A stretch of DNA of 64,000 bases from Paraburkholderia translucens (GCF_020881035.1 NZ_JAJITC010000004.1:186001-250000); one strand, 5' to 3'; positions 38,071 through 46,480 are shown, counted from the stretch's first letter. Notes: generated from the letters alone by a model not told the origin. Made by a program: numbers and translations.

Positions 38071-39921
38071 TCAGTGCGCCAGCGATTCGGGAACGAACAA
38101 GTCGCGTCCGGCCTTCGCACCGATAACTGCGAGCCGACCCAAGTCTGCGAGACGAACAAGCCCGCCTCGGTTGGCGCCATCCGGGAGCTGCTTCGCGCCA
38201 ACGATTTCGACGTCCGACAGCAAGCGCGACAACGCCGAGGCTTTCGTGTTCATTGCTTGAGCCAGGTCGGCAAGCGGGACATAGGTCTGCCGGAATGCGA
38301 GGAGTTGATGAGGCAACACGACCCTGCACTGCTGGCCACGCAGATGAATGGATTCAGACGCGAGCAGCCCTTCGCTCACCCAGTGCGCAATGGTTTCCCA
38401 CTTTGAGCCGGTTGCCGTGGCGAGCTGCTGAATTGACATGCCAGCTTCCAGCAGCGGCGTGCCGAAATACTGCGACACGTCCGAGCGCAGAAAGCACATC
38501 TCACCGAGCGTTTTGCCTCGAACAACTGCTTTCACGCTACCGTTCACAATCGCCCGCATCAGTGACTCGATGGCCTGAAGGTCGCCCATGCGTCGGCTCG
38601 TGAATGACGACCAGGCCAGCGTCGCGGCGGCGTCCGGTGCTGAAGCTGGCTCCGCGAAATGCCAGACGCGCTCGTACATATCCCGAATGGACTTAAGCTC
38701 CACCGGGCCGCCTTTCATAAGGTCCTCCCGCCATCGGATATCTGACCGGATAACGCCGGCTGACTTCATGCGCTCCAGCACCGATGGTCGCACGCCCGCC
38801 AGTGCACAGGCTTCTGCATCGGTAATCCATTCAGCGCGCTGCTGCTGGATTCGCTCCACCTCGGCGCGAGGAATTTCGTAGACCCGGCCGCGCGTGCCGG
38901 TACGCCGTGTGCGGTGCTCGCATTCGCCAGCCTGAATGGAATCAATCAGGCGTGAGGCACTGACGCCGAAGGCCTTCGCGGCATCCGGTGCCCGCATGTA
39001 CCCGGTGGAGTCTTCTGCTAGGTCCTTGGCCGAATCCAGGCCTAGAACGCAATCGGAGTTCCGTGCAGCGACGTCAATGATGATTTGGAGCAGGGGTTCG
39101 AGCGTCGTGCCCTGGCAGAGCTTGCGCAGGCTGATGTACCAGTCGCCGAGTAACGTGTTGAGAGTGCGGGCATCCTTGCGGCCCGCGGCTATGCGCTGCT
39201 CGACGTGACTCTGAAAGCCCGTTGGCCAGTTGGATAGCAAGGCTTCGAGCGGCGAGAGAAACTCCACCGATTCGGTGATGGATTTCGGCAATGCCGCACC
39301 GCGCGGCAACCCGGCGCGTGTCGGGTCCGCGTACTGGCAGAGCGTGCGGATGACTTTCACCAGCACGTCGATGTCCATGCCCTGGACGTGCGGCTTCATG
39401 CTGCCAGAATCCTGACCGTCGCTCGCAATCAGCGTCGACAGCCACTGCTGCGCCGGGGTCGCCGGCGCGGCTGGCAGGCTGCTCAGGTCATGACCGCACG
39501 AGCACAATCCAATGTAGAGGCGCTCCGGCGAGAGGTGCTTCCCGCAGGCATTGCATCGGTCCACGTGCAGGATTCGGTGTTTCGGACATGCCGTGACATA
39601 GGCGTGTTCCCAGTGGTGCCGAAGGTGAGGCGACTCGGCCAGGCACGCAGGACACACAGCGTCAGACTGCACTCGATGTAGACGTCCCCAATCCCGGCAG
39701 AGGTTTTCTTGCCGTCGGGCAAATTCGGTCCATGCCGTTTCGAGGCCGAGGTTACGGGCTACGTCGTCCGTGCGTGCAAGCAAGGCACGGCGATTTCGCT
39801 CGACACCAGCCGTACTGGCCAGGTTGCGCCAGCTGAAAAGTGCATTGTCTGCTGCAAGGCGTCGGTAGTAACCCAGTCCGGACTCGTCGTCCCTGGGCGC
39901 GTAGGTGAGAACTAGGGTCAT
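38071..39921 (-). CDS. tniQ: TniQ/TnsD-type target-selection protein
   Basis: 616-residue protein that in Tn7-like elements recognises the target site and recruits TnsC. The N-terminal TniQ domain (YAPRDDESGLGYYRRLAADN) is followed by zinc-finger pairs: CPACLAESPHLRHHWEH, TACPKHRILHVDRCNACG and LCSCG. The C-terminal 300 residues contain several helix-turn-helix-like segments (VYEIPRAEVERIQQQRAEWI; ITDAEACALAGVRPSVLERM), as expected of a site-specific TnsD rather than a short CRISPR-linked TniQ. Its ATG overlaps the tnsC stop by 4 nt. Confidence 0.88.
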   Translation of the reverse strand: MTLVLTYAPRDDESGLGYYRRLAADNALFSWRNLASTAGVERNRRALLARTDDVARNLGLETAWTEFARRQENLCRDWGRLHRVQSDAVCPACLAESPHLRHHWEHAYVTACPKHRILHVDRCNACGKHLSPERLYIGLCSCGHDLSSLPAAPATPAQQWLSTLIASDGQDSGSMKPHVQGMDIDVLVKVIRTLCQYADPTRAGLPRGAALPKSITESVEFLSPLEALLSNWPTGFQSHVEQRIAAGRKDARTLNTLLGDWYISLRKLCQGTTLEPLLQIIIDVAARNSDCVLGLDSAKDLAEDSTGYMRAPDAAKAFGVSASRLIDSIQAGECEHRTRRTGTRGRVYEIPRAEVERIQQQRAEWITDAEACALAGVRPSVLERMKSAGVIRSDIRWREDLMKGGPVELKSIRDMYERVWHFAEPASAPDAAATLAWSSFTSRRMGDLQAIESLMRAIVNGSVKAVVRGKTLGEMCFLRSDVSQYFGTPLLEAGMSIQQLATATGSKWETIAHWVSEGLLASESIHLRGQQCRVVLPHQLLAFRQTYVPLADLAQAMNTKASALSRLLSDVEIVGAKQLPDGANRGGLVRLADLGRLAVIGAKAGRDLFVPESLAH

Positions 39922-40904
39922 TGTTTGTCTCCGGACTTTTTACGAACAGGCACGGACGCCGCGTTACTGGTCAGGACATGCACGTATGCCTGTTTCAGCG
40001 CCGCCGGCTCCACACTTGCGTCGGCGTCACCAGAGTCCTGGAAAGCCAGTCTGTGCGGTGACCCCGCGTGGCTGACGTATTCGGTCGCCTTCTGGCAGTC
40101 TGCGTATGTAATGGCGCGCGGTGCTTCGTTCGCCATTAAACTCGCCAGCTCGCGCATGAAGTCGGCGAGCACCCCAACCAGGCCGCCGGTAAGTAGATAG
40201 CTTTGCTGTGTCAGCACGCGCGAGGGCACGTCAATGGGATAGCCCACCGCCGAGAACAGGCGTGCATAATTCACGACGCACGCGACGTAGGCTGTCATTT
40301 GGTCAGCAATGGTTGCGTCGTACGGCAGGAAGTTGAGCGCAGGACAAGCACGTCGACGCAGCTGTTCATTCGCCGAAAAAAGTCGTTCCAGTCGGGGGAT
40401 GCCAAAGAGAATCAGTGTTATGTCGAGTGCGTCGGCCAGAGCCTTGAGCCAGTCACTGGCTGCGCGCGGAGGCACCCGCGACCCTTCATCAACCAGGTGC
40501 GATACTTCGTCAAAAATCACGACACGTGTACCAGCCAGGCGAAGCTGCGTCACCATCAAGTCGAACATGGTGCCCGCCGTCATGTTGCCGGGAACCTGGA
40601 TACCCAACGCACGCAGGACACTTTTGGGCAAGAGTTTGGCCGTTGCGGATTGAGGCACCTCAACAACCAGCACGGGCACATGGCGCCGACCGTCGATGCG
40701 GATTTCAGGGTAGTCACGTGACAGTTTGGCGATAAGCGACGACTTGCCCACACCGCTCGGACCAGGAACTCGAATGATTTTTGGCGCAAAACCCATGAGG
40801 GCGTCATCGATACGCCGTTTGAGCGCAGTGAGGTGCTCCACGAACATTTTGTGAGGAAGCTCGCACGTCTCGATGTCGCGGCGCAATTGTTGGGCTGGCG
40901 TCAC
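39918..40904 (-). CDS. tnsC: Transposition AAA+ regulator TnsC/TniB
   Basis: 328 residues. ATPase that links target choice by TniQ to the TnsA/TnsB transposase. Walker A is VPGPSGVGKSSLIAKL at 46-61, Walker B TRVVIFDEVSHLVDEG at 126-141, and a sensor lies near LILFGIPRLERLF. The GTG start at 40904 overlaps the tnsB stop as GTGA, and its own stop overlaps tniQ as ATGA. The length is nearer to TniB-type than to Tn7 TnsC (555). Confidence 0.92.
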   Translation of the reverse strand: MTPAQQLRRDIETCELPHKMFVEHLTALKRRIDDALMGFAPKIIRVPGPSGVGKSSLIAKLSRDYPEIRIDGRRHVPVLVVEVPQSATAKLLPKSVLRALGIQVPGNMTAGTMFDLMVTQLRLAGTRVVIFDEVSHLVDEGSRVPPRAASDWLKALADALDITLILFGIPRLERLFSANEQLRRRACPALNFLPYDATIADQMTAYVACVVNYARLFSAVGYPIDVPSRVLTQQSYLLTGGLVGVLADFMRELASLMANEAPRAITYADCQKATEYVSHAGSPHRLAFQDSGDADASVEPAALKQAYVHVLTSNAASVPVRKKSGDKQ

Positions 40905-42934
40905 AGCAGTTTTTCTCCGGTGTTTCTGTTCACGATGTCCATTGGAGGCGCGTCGTCGTATGAGATGGTTTCTGACTGAAGTTCTTCCGCTTGCCCCGAC
41001 GGATTGGGTGAAGCTGCAGGCCCAAACGGCACACCCGCCGATAGCGGCTGGTCAACGGCACGCTGAACCGCCGAGTTATTTTTTGCGCGTCGCACGGTTT
41101 CCTTGCTTTCCTCCCGCTTGCTGCGCGACCTGGTTTTGCGAGGCTTGCCGTTTCCGGTTACCGCATCGTCAAGGTCCTGCTCGAACTGCGCCTTCTCAGC
41201 GGGAACTGTCCAGTCATCCATACCTGCATCAAATCGTTCCTTGGCTTCCTTGAAGGTCCACGCGGGCGTTTCCGGACGGACGTGTTCGTGCGTGAGCGTG
41301 ACGAGCGGCAGGTCATCGCCTTCGAACACATACACCTGCCGGAAGTCATCGGGATTGAACACAACGTGAAGCCGCGCCTGTTCACCATATTTGGCGAGCA
41401 GGTACGACATTGCCTCGCCGCGGTAACGGAATCCGTGCTCAAGCGTGACGCCAGTTTTGGCACTCAGCGCACACATCTTGTGTTCGAAGAGCGCCGCCAC
41501 CCACTCGTGACGCGGTGGCGGCATGGAAATGGGATACCCCATCTCCTCTGTCAACCACGTCAGACGCTCAAGCGGCGTTTTGCCCTTCACCGAGTCCATC
41601 AGCAGTTCGTCCCAGCGTAGTCGGTCTAGCGGACTGTTAACCCAGTCTTCGTACAGCCACCGCACAATCCAGCGCTCCAACTCTTCGATGGTCATCAACT
41701 CGTCATTCAGCGCTTCCGGGTCGCGAATGCCATCTTTTCCTTCGAAGCGTGTGCAACCCGGAAGTCGCTGCAACGCTTCCTTGAGCGACCTGTTCAGGCG
41801 CTCGATAAATGGCTTGCCCTGAGCTTCCTTCGCCTTACAGTGCTTGACGTCTATCGCCAAAATTTCGAGACGAACGATTCTCGGTCCTTTAACCTCAGGG
41901 CCGTTGTCGAAAATCACCTGGGCAGGCGTACCGTAAATATTCAGTGAATGTGCGATGCCCAGTTTTTCGAAACGGGCCGCCTTGTCGGGCGTCAGATACA
42001 TTTCGAGACACCGCAGCGAATCCATTTCCCCCGGCGAACCGATGACGAGATGCCATCCCGCCGGGTACCCCGTGCAGACATCAATCGCATGAACCAAATA
42101 GACGTTGCGTGCGATACCGTGGGGTGTTTTGACGACGAAAGGCAAGTGCAGCGCGTCCTGCTCGATACGCGCGAATGGGAACGGCGCCCGGATTCGTTTC
42201 TTGACGTAGGATTTACCGGCAACCCGTTCGAGCGGGTCCATCCGGTCGTATTCGTCATCAACGGTCTGCGTGTCGATGATTTTCTGCACGAATTTTTGGC
42301 TGATTGCATTTGTGGCGACGTGCAGTCCACGGCGACGCGCCTCACGATTGACGTAGTCAGTCACATCCAGGACTGTCCATTTGGAGCCTGGAACCAGATA
42401 CTCGTCGTTGACGACGGCCTCAACGAATTCGACTAGGTCTTTCGAATATCGCGCCGTGTCGTTGCCCTTGTTCTTGCTTCCGTTGAGAACAGGAAGGCCT
42501 AACAGCTGTTTCTTGTGAGCCCGGTACAGGGCCGCGCGGGATGGAAATGGACGGACCAGCATTTGCCCTACGCGCTCCCGGGCATAGGCGTCGCGAGCCA
42601 GAGGAATGGCTGCATCAAACGAAATACCGCGTTGCTTACGGATTTCATCAATGCGCCGAAGGGCGTTGGTCAGCTCGCGGACATGAGCGTGCAGCACCGG
42701 ATTGTCGTACTGCGCAGCGATACTGACGCGCGGCATCCCTTTTCGATACAGAATCAGGCTGGCGTCTGAAATTGCAGCCCGGATGCGGGCTTCAGCGACG
42801 AACCTGGCCTCGTGGTTTTCGGCATCGAAGACGTGGACGGAACCGGCATGCAGACGGCTGTCCAGCACCTCGAGGTAGCTCTCCGGTTTACCGGGCGCCA
42901 TCAGCTTGTCGCCGGCTTGAAGGTTGGACATCAC
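40901..42934 (-). CDS. tnsB: DDE transposase TnsB
   Basis: 677 residues; cuts and joins the 3' ends of the element. The rve-type core has Asp260 in IEQDALHLPFVV, Asp343 in VIFDNGPEVKG and Glu378 in KPFIERLNRSLKEAL: a D-D-35-E arrangement. N-terminal helix-turn-helix domains should bind the element's terminal repeats. A Mu-type C-terminal domain follows with a basic tail (KPRKTRSRSKREE), likely the TnsC contact. The GTG at 42934 overlaps the tnsA stop; ATG 42931 is an alternative start. Confidence 0.94.
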   Translation of the reverse strand: MMSNLQAGDKLMAPGKPESYLEVLDSRLHAGSVHVFDAENHEARFVAEARIRAAISDASLILYRKGMPRVSIAAQYDNPVLHAHVRELTNALRRIDEIRKQRGISFDAAIPLARDAYARERVGQMLVRPFPSRAALYRAHKKQLLGLPVLNGSKNKGNDTARYSKDLVEFVEAVVNDEYLVPGSKWTVLDVTDYVNREARRRGLHVATNAISQKFVQKIIDTQTVDDEYDRMDPLERVAGKSYVKKRIRAPFPFARIEQDALHLPFVVKTPHGIARNVYLVHAIDVCTGYPAGWHLVIGSPGEMDSLRCLEMYLTPDKAARFEKLGIAHSLNIYGTPAQVIFDNGPEVKGPRIVRLEILAIDVKHCKAKEAQGKPFIERLNRSLKEALQRLPGCTRFEGKDGIRDPEALNDELMTIEELERWIVRWLYEDWVNSPLDRLRWDELLMDSVKGKTPLERLTWLTEEMGYPISMPPPRHEWVAALFEHKMCALSAKTGVTLEHGFRYRGEAMSYLLAKYGEQARLHVVFNPDDFRQVYVFEGDDLPLVTLTHEHVRPETPAWTFKEAKERFDAGMDDWTVPAEKAQFEQDLDDAVTGNGKPRKTRSRSKREESKETVRRAKNNSAVQRAVDQPLSAGVPFGPAASPNPSGQAEELQSETISYDDAPPMDIVNRNTGEKLL

Positions 42935-43704
42935 GGCTGCAGTTCCTCAATCAGAAAGAGGTGGCTAAGGTCACCGTAGGCGGCTGAAAGCTCGAGCGTG
43001 GCGCATATGTGGTGGTGTGCGACGTCTGCCTGCAGCACGCCAGTTGCGAGCAAGGTCGGAATCAGGCCGGTCGGAATTTGGAGTTCGATACACAGAGCAC
43101 GCTGCAGCACTCGGCCCGACGCGCAGTAGCGCTCGACCTGCTCGACGATGTCTGGCGTCAGACATTCTTTCGCGCGCAATATCGCCGGCTTCAGCAACTG
43201 CACATTAACGAGCACAGGATGCCGCTCGTTCGAAGGCACAACCACGGTGGATAGCGGATAGCAGTTCGCCTCCATGATTTCCCGAGCCCGCTCAAGCTTG
43301 GCCCAGTACCTGTCATCGCCTTCGAAGCCCTGGAGCTTGACCTCATACGCGCGCTGCAAGCCATCGGTTTGAACGGTTGCGAAGTCTGGTGTGTACTCCA
43401 AATCGCCGGTGCGACCACCGCGTATCCTGCGAGCTTCGGACACGTCCTCGTGCGTGAACAACAGCCGCTCGCCGACCAGGTCGACCGTGAACGGTTGCTG
43501 CTTGAGGGAACGCACGCGTGGGTCGATGGTCAGCAACTGCGCGACGAGTCGCTCGGCGTCGGACTCGACCACCAGATGACCGCCTGCTTTCTCGCTGTAT
43601 GTGCCGAAGCGCGCCTTGCCGTAGGTTGAGGCAGTGCCGCGGATGCCGGAGTCGACGGCACTCCGGCGGCCGCGGCGACCATAGGATGGGGATGTGCGGC
43701 TCAT
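42931..43704 (-). CDS. tnsA: TnsA endonuclease
   Basis: 257 residues; cuts the 5' ends so that the element moves by cut-and-paste. The restriction-like site is Asp107 in EYTPDFATV and the Glu121-x-Lys123 pair in AYEVKLQGF, with an acidic helix VVESDAERLVAQLL near residue 46. The C-terminal half is a winged-helix-like TnsA C domain. Start 43704 (MSRTSPSYGRRG) has GGAGGTGCGC just upstream; the ORF extends to 43773 but without a better start. Having both TnsA and TnsB indicates cut-and-paste rather than replicative transposition. Confidence 0.92.
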   Translation of the reverse strand: MSRTSPSYGRRGRRSAVDSGIRGTASTYGKARFGTYSEKAGGHLVVESDAERLVAQLLTIDPRVRSLKQQPFTVDLVGERLLFTHEDVSEARRIRGGRTGDLEYTPDFATVQTDGLQRAYEVKLQGFEGDDRYWAKLERAREIMEANCYPLSTVVVPSNERHPVLVNVQLLKPAILRAKECLTPDIVEQVERYCASGRVLQRALCIELQIPTGLIPTLLATGVLQADVAHHHICATLELSAAYGDLSHLFLIEELQP

Positions 43705-43805
43705 CGCGCACCTCCGGACGGGGTGGGGCGGCCTGGAATTGCCAGCCCGTTGGGTGCCCGAATGGCCTGGCAATGGTGCGCATTTCTATCAAGACGGTTG
43801 GTCAT
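43701..43805 (-). CDS. 34-residue leader ORF of the tns operon
   Basis: An ATG at 43805 opens MTNRLDRNAHHCQAIRAPNG and ends 14 residues later at a TGA that overlaps the tnsA ATG as ATGA, matching the 4-nt overlaps of all other tns genes. GCGAGG lies 6 nt upstream as a good Shine-Dalgarno. The peptide has no recognisable domain and is likely a coupling or leader peptide for tnsA translation. Confidence 0.45.
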   Translation of the reverse strand: MTNRLDRNAHHCQAIRAPNGLAIPGRPTPSGGAR

Positions 43806-43810
43806 CGAGT

Positions 43811-43835
43811 CCTCGCAAGAATTTTGTTCGCGAGG
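43811..43835 (-). promoter_or_regulatory. Hairpin that could mask the leader ORF ribosome site
   Basis: On the minus-strand transcript CCUCGC pairs with GCGAGG across 13 nt, extendable by GAA/UUC with a two-base bulge. The right arm GCGAGG is the Shine-Dalgarno of the leader ORF at 43805. This could hold tns translation low until opened. Confidence 0.4.
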
Positions 43836-43886
43836 CGTATAGGCACAGCTCCCTTTAGCTAAAATTTAGATACAGTCATGCATTGA

Positions 43887-43904
43887 GACGTGTTTGAACA
43901 TGTC
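43887..43904. promoter_or_regulatory. Near-perfect palindrome upstream of tns operon
   Basis: GACGTGTTTGAACATGTC: eight of nine base pairs are symmetric if the centre is excluded. A second, perfect 10-nt palindrome TTTAGCTAAA lies at 43854-43863. Both are between the divergent tns operon and the DUF6471 gene and may be operators. Confidence 0.4.
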
Positions 43905-44124
43905 TTTTCGTCGCCTGCGATTGCGCGGACCACGTTCTCCATCAGGCGTACGGCGTGTCTGTTGCTAGACCTGTAGCTGGCCGCTGGCATTCACTCTCAT
44001 ATCGTCGAACGGAAAGTGCGTTGCCAACGAACGAGGACCTGTCGGGTCGGAGGCTTGAACATCTCGCCTTTCAAGCCCGCACAAGATAGAGACTTTTGTA
44101 TCACTTTATCGTAGCCCAATCAGC

Positions 44125-44140
44125 AAAGAATTCAAGGACT
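44125..44140. repeat. 16-nt inverted repeat partner of 28629-28644
   Basis: AAAGAATTCAAGGACT here is the exact reverse complement of AGTCCTTGAATTCTTT at 28629-28644, beside the tRNA fragment. The two copies bracket the Tn7-like block and point inward. Confidence 0.5.
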
Positions 44141-44147
44141 GCCCTTC

Positions 44148-44660
44148 GTGGAGGCTTCAACCCCCTGGACCCGTCTGGCAACGCGCGTGCTGCGTGTTGC
44201 GCTTGCGCGCAAGGACCTGACGTACGCGCAACTTGCAACGTCCTTGGTCGGCCTCGGGCACACTGAAACCGAGCGCTCGCTTATTCTCAAGGTGACTCGC
44301 GGTACCGCGAAGCTTGAGTTGCTACTTCACATCATCGATATCTCCTCAGCTCGACCGCCCGCCCTTTGGTCGGTAGCCATGCGCACAGAGAGGCACTGGG
44401 GGCGACGGGCTGCTGCGGTCCTGTCCGCCGAGTTGGGCCAGCAACCTTGGGTTACTCCCGACGAACTAGCGCAGCGCCTCCGCCGGTTTGGCAACGGCAT
44501 CTCAGAGAAGACTCTCGTGACTCACATCTCTGATGGCTCACTATCCCTCGCTCTTGCGCTGCAGTGTCTGGCTGCGCTCGGGAGCACAAGCCTCGAGCGC
44601 TATATCGACGCAGAGGACCTGATTGAGGCGGGACGGGCAAGCGTGCCCCAAATCCGCTAG
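44148..44660 (+). CDS. DUF6471-type protein, domain present twice
   Basis: 170 residues in two similar halves. Residues 8-66 read ATRVLRVALARKDLTYAQLA then ILKVTRGTAKLELLLHII; residues 85-150 read AAVLSAELGQQPWVTPDELA then LVTHISDGSLSLALALQCL. Both match the short helix-turn-helix-like DUF6471 pattern as I know it. It is probably DNA-binding and divergent from the tns operon across 340 nt, so control of that operon is possible. GTG start at 44148; the Shine-Dalgarno is weak. Confidence 0.65.
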   Translation: MEASTPWTRLATRVLRVALARKDLTYAQLATSLVGLGHTETERSLILKVTRGTAKLELLLHIIDISSARPPALWSVAMRTERHWGRRAAAVLSAELGQQPWVTPDELAQRLRRFGNGISEKTLVTHISDGSLSLALALQCLAALGSTSLERYIDAEDLIEAGRASVPQIR

Positions 44661-44700
44661 CCGGTGCAGCCCTAATTTTTCTTCTTGCGGCTCCCCGCTG

Positions 44701-44736
44701 TTGACCTAGAATAGAAGTGAAACTTTTATTTCACTT
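44701..44736 (+). promoter_or_regulatory. Promoter overlapped by an inverted repeat
   Basis: TTGACC (44701-44706), a 17-nt spacer and TTTTAT (44724-44729) form a good sigma-70 promoter. The -10 box lies inside the dyad AAGTGAAA-cttttа-free loop region: arms AAGTGAAA (44715-44722) and TTTCACTT (44729-44736), which suggests repression. It would drive the small-gene run that begins near 44.8 kb. Confidence 0.5.
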
Positions 44737-44822
44737 ATGTCCGGGCGTTTTCCCCCGGGGAAATCACTTGCATTTGCATCGACGTCGGCACCACCAGCGC
44801 GTCGAGGGGTGAGAAGTGGAAG

Positions 44823-45035
44823 TTGCCGGGTGTCCGCAAGCGCCCAATGCCGATGGCGCCCCCGCGGGCAAATGCCGCAAGGCTCGCTGAGACGAGTCCT
44901 ATGCGGATTTGGGGAACCTTCGGCTGCGCGACGGGAACCGCGGTCCTCGCGTCCAGAGAGCCACGAGGTGGCAGAGGACATGCTCGACTGTACGGAAAGG
45001 TGCGACGAGGCTGCACCACTGGAGAGCGACCATGA
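44823..45035 (+). CDS. Small hypothetical protein, coupled to BPSL0761 gene
   Basis: 70 codons from a TTG (or 62 from ATG 44847), with SPMRIWGTFGCATGTAVLAS and then ARLYGKVRRGCTTGERP. The stop overlaps the next ATG as ATGA. Composition is Arg/Gly-rich and no domain is known to me. The 4-nt overlap is the main support; it could equally be untranslated leader. Confidence 0.35.
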   Translation: MPGVRKRPMPMAPPRANAARLAETSPMRIWGTFGCATGTAVLASREPRGGRGHARLYGKVRRGCTTGERP

Positions 45036-45241
45036 CCACCCCCGTTGAGCGCACCAAGGCCGTCATTGACACGCGGGAATTCCTGAATACGCTTGCTGAA
45101 GCGGGCGAAATCTCGGTGAAGGGGCTCGTGCAGACGAGGGCCGAGCATCTTCTTCGGCACTACCCGCTCGATGTCGACCTTGGCGTCTCGTCGGCCGCCT
45201 TGCCTGATGTATGGGCACCTCCACCGCACGTCAAGCCGTGA
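45032..45241 (+). CDS. BPSL0761-family protein
   Basis: 69 residues, starting MTTPVERTKAVIDTREFLNT, with GLVQTRAEHLLRHYPLDVDL in the middle. This is the pattern of the small BPSL0761 family, named from Burkholderia pseudomallei and frequent in Burkholderiales accessory DNA. GGAGAG lies six nt before the ATG. The function is not known. Confidence 0.82.
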   Translation: MTTPVERTKAVIDTREFLNTLAEAGEISVKGLVQTRAEHLLRHYPLDVDLGVSSAALPDVWAPPPHVKP

Positions 45242-45263
45242 AGACGCCTACCAATGGGCAAGG

Positions 45264-45485
45264 ATGGTGAACCAATGGTGGCAGCGATGGCTTGATTACA
45301 CGGGGCGTAGTGGCGACAAGAACGTGCGGAAGCTCTTCGCCGCGGGATTGGCCCGCCTTCACGAAGCTGCGGCTCGACTGTGGAAAGACTGTGGAATTCT
45401 CCCATGCTCTGAGTCTCCTCGGCCTCCTGGCCGCATGCGCAGTCACTGGCTATCTGATTGGTCGACTGATACGGGAGCGGCCTAG
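45264..45485 (+). CDS. Small hypothetical protein
   Basis: 73 residues from ATG 45264: MVNQWWQRWLDYTGRSGDKN, then LARLHEAAARLWKDCGILP, amphipathic and plausible. The last 30 residues overlap the next ORF by 95 nt and look less protein-like, so the 3' part may be frameshifted. It follows the BPSL0761 gene by 22 nt. Confidence 0.35.
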   Translation: MVNQWWQRWLDYTGRSGDKNVRKLFAAGLARLHEAAARLWKDCGILPCSESPRPPGRMRSHWLSDWSTDTGAA

Positions 45486-45843
45486 CGAGGTCGAGCGGCG
45501 GAGACCGCGCATTGTGGCAAGCACGGCGTATCTACGAGACGCTCTCAACGGGAACCTGTCGACGCACAGCCGCTTCAAGTGCTGTTTCGACTGCGTCTAT
45601 CTTTGCTGCGCGGAGGTCGCCGAAGTGCAAGGATGTCACATCGAAGACTTGTGTCATCCGACGCCTGAGGTCATCGCAATCGGCCTGTCGGCTATCAAGG
45701 GAAGTGGTGAACAGTTGCGAACGGCCGAGTTGCTTGCGGCATGGGTTATCGCTGCGAGCCCCGAGCTGCCAGCAGTGCCAATCAAGACCGCCTGCACGCT
45801 TGCGAAGAGCATCCGCAGGAAGACCATTGTCGAGCTGTCGTAG
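45391..45843 (+). CDS. Hypothetical protein with N-terminal membrane segment
   Basis: 150 residues from GTG 45391 (GGAAAG just upstream). Residues 5-24 (ALSLLGLLAACAVTGYLIG) are a likely membrane anchor. The rest is a soluble helical domain with clustered Cys (CCFDCVYLCC) and LRTAELLAAWVIAASPELP. I recognise no family. Start choice is uncertain because it overlaps the preceding ORF. Confidence 0.5.
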   Translation: MEFSHALSLLGLLAACAVTGYLIGRLIRERPSEVERRRPRIVASTAYLRDALNGNLSTHSRFKCCFDCVYLCCAEVAEVQGCHIEDLCHPTPEVIAIGLSAIKGSGEQLRTAELLAAWVIAASPELPAVPIKTACTLAKSIRRKTIVELS

Positions 45844-45877
45844 CAGCCTCACTGCATCGAGCGAAAGGGAGCGCAGC

Positions 45878-46315
45878 ATGCTTCGCATCACCGTAGAGCT
45901 TTGGCCCGGCGGCCACGAACAACGAAGGAGGACCATTGCGACCGCCAGCATCGGCAGGGTCCATGACGGCGCGTTCGCCGACTACCAGGCCACCCTGAGT
46001 GAGGAACTCCTCGGGGAGGTTGGCGACGTCGCGCTCGTTCGCGGGTACCCCAGATGGTCGGCCAGCGTTTGGGACCTCGTCGCACGCGGCATTGCTGTTG
46101 CACTAAATAATGGAGCGGAGGTGCTGCCGGCGCGACCTACGCTTCCAGTGGTACAAGTGCACGTGAGCGGCGACGGGGTCCGTTACGTGTGGCTAGGTGA
46201 AATACCGGAGCCCGCCGGAACCTTCTTCCGCCACAGACTATATGGCTCGACCGACCCCCAACCCGGCTGCGCCTATCCTCACGACCGGGAGCACTTCCTA
46301 GGCGGCGGTCGCTAA
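45878..46315 (+). CDS. Conserved hypothetical protein
   Basis: 145 residues. It opens with MLRITVELWPGGHEQRRRTI and has IGRVHDGAFADYQATLSEEL and VRGYPRWSASVWDLVARGI. This N-terminal pattern is familiar from small hypothetical proteins of Burkholderiales and Bradyrhizobium, without known function. AAAGGGAG precedes the ATG at a good distance. Its PRW-containing tail resembles the proteins at 49032 and 49468 weakly. Confidence 0.65.
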   Translation: MLRITVELWPGGHEQRRRTIATASIGRVHDGAFADYQATLSEELLGEVGDVALVRGYPRWSASVWDLVARGIAVALNNGAEVLPARPTLPVVQVHVSGDGVRYVWLGEIPEPAGTFFRHRLYGSTDPQPGCAYPHDREHFLGGGR

Positions 46316-46480
46316 GGCTGAATCATGCGCCCAGCTGTCAATCCCGGAACGGCAAAGGCTGTCGCGGGTTCCGAGACTTTTCACGGTCCCAGCTCATGCG
46401 CTGAACGGGATTGCCAAGAAACTAGCGCGCGGTCTGCGGCGGCATCAGTCCGGAGGGCGATACAGTTCAGGGAGATGACG

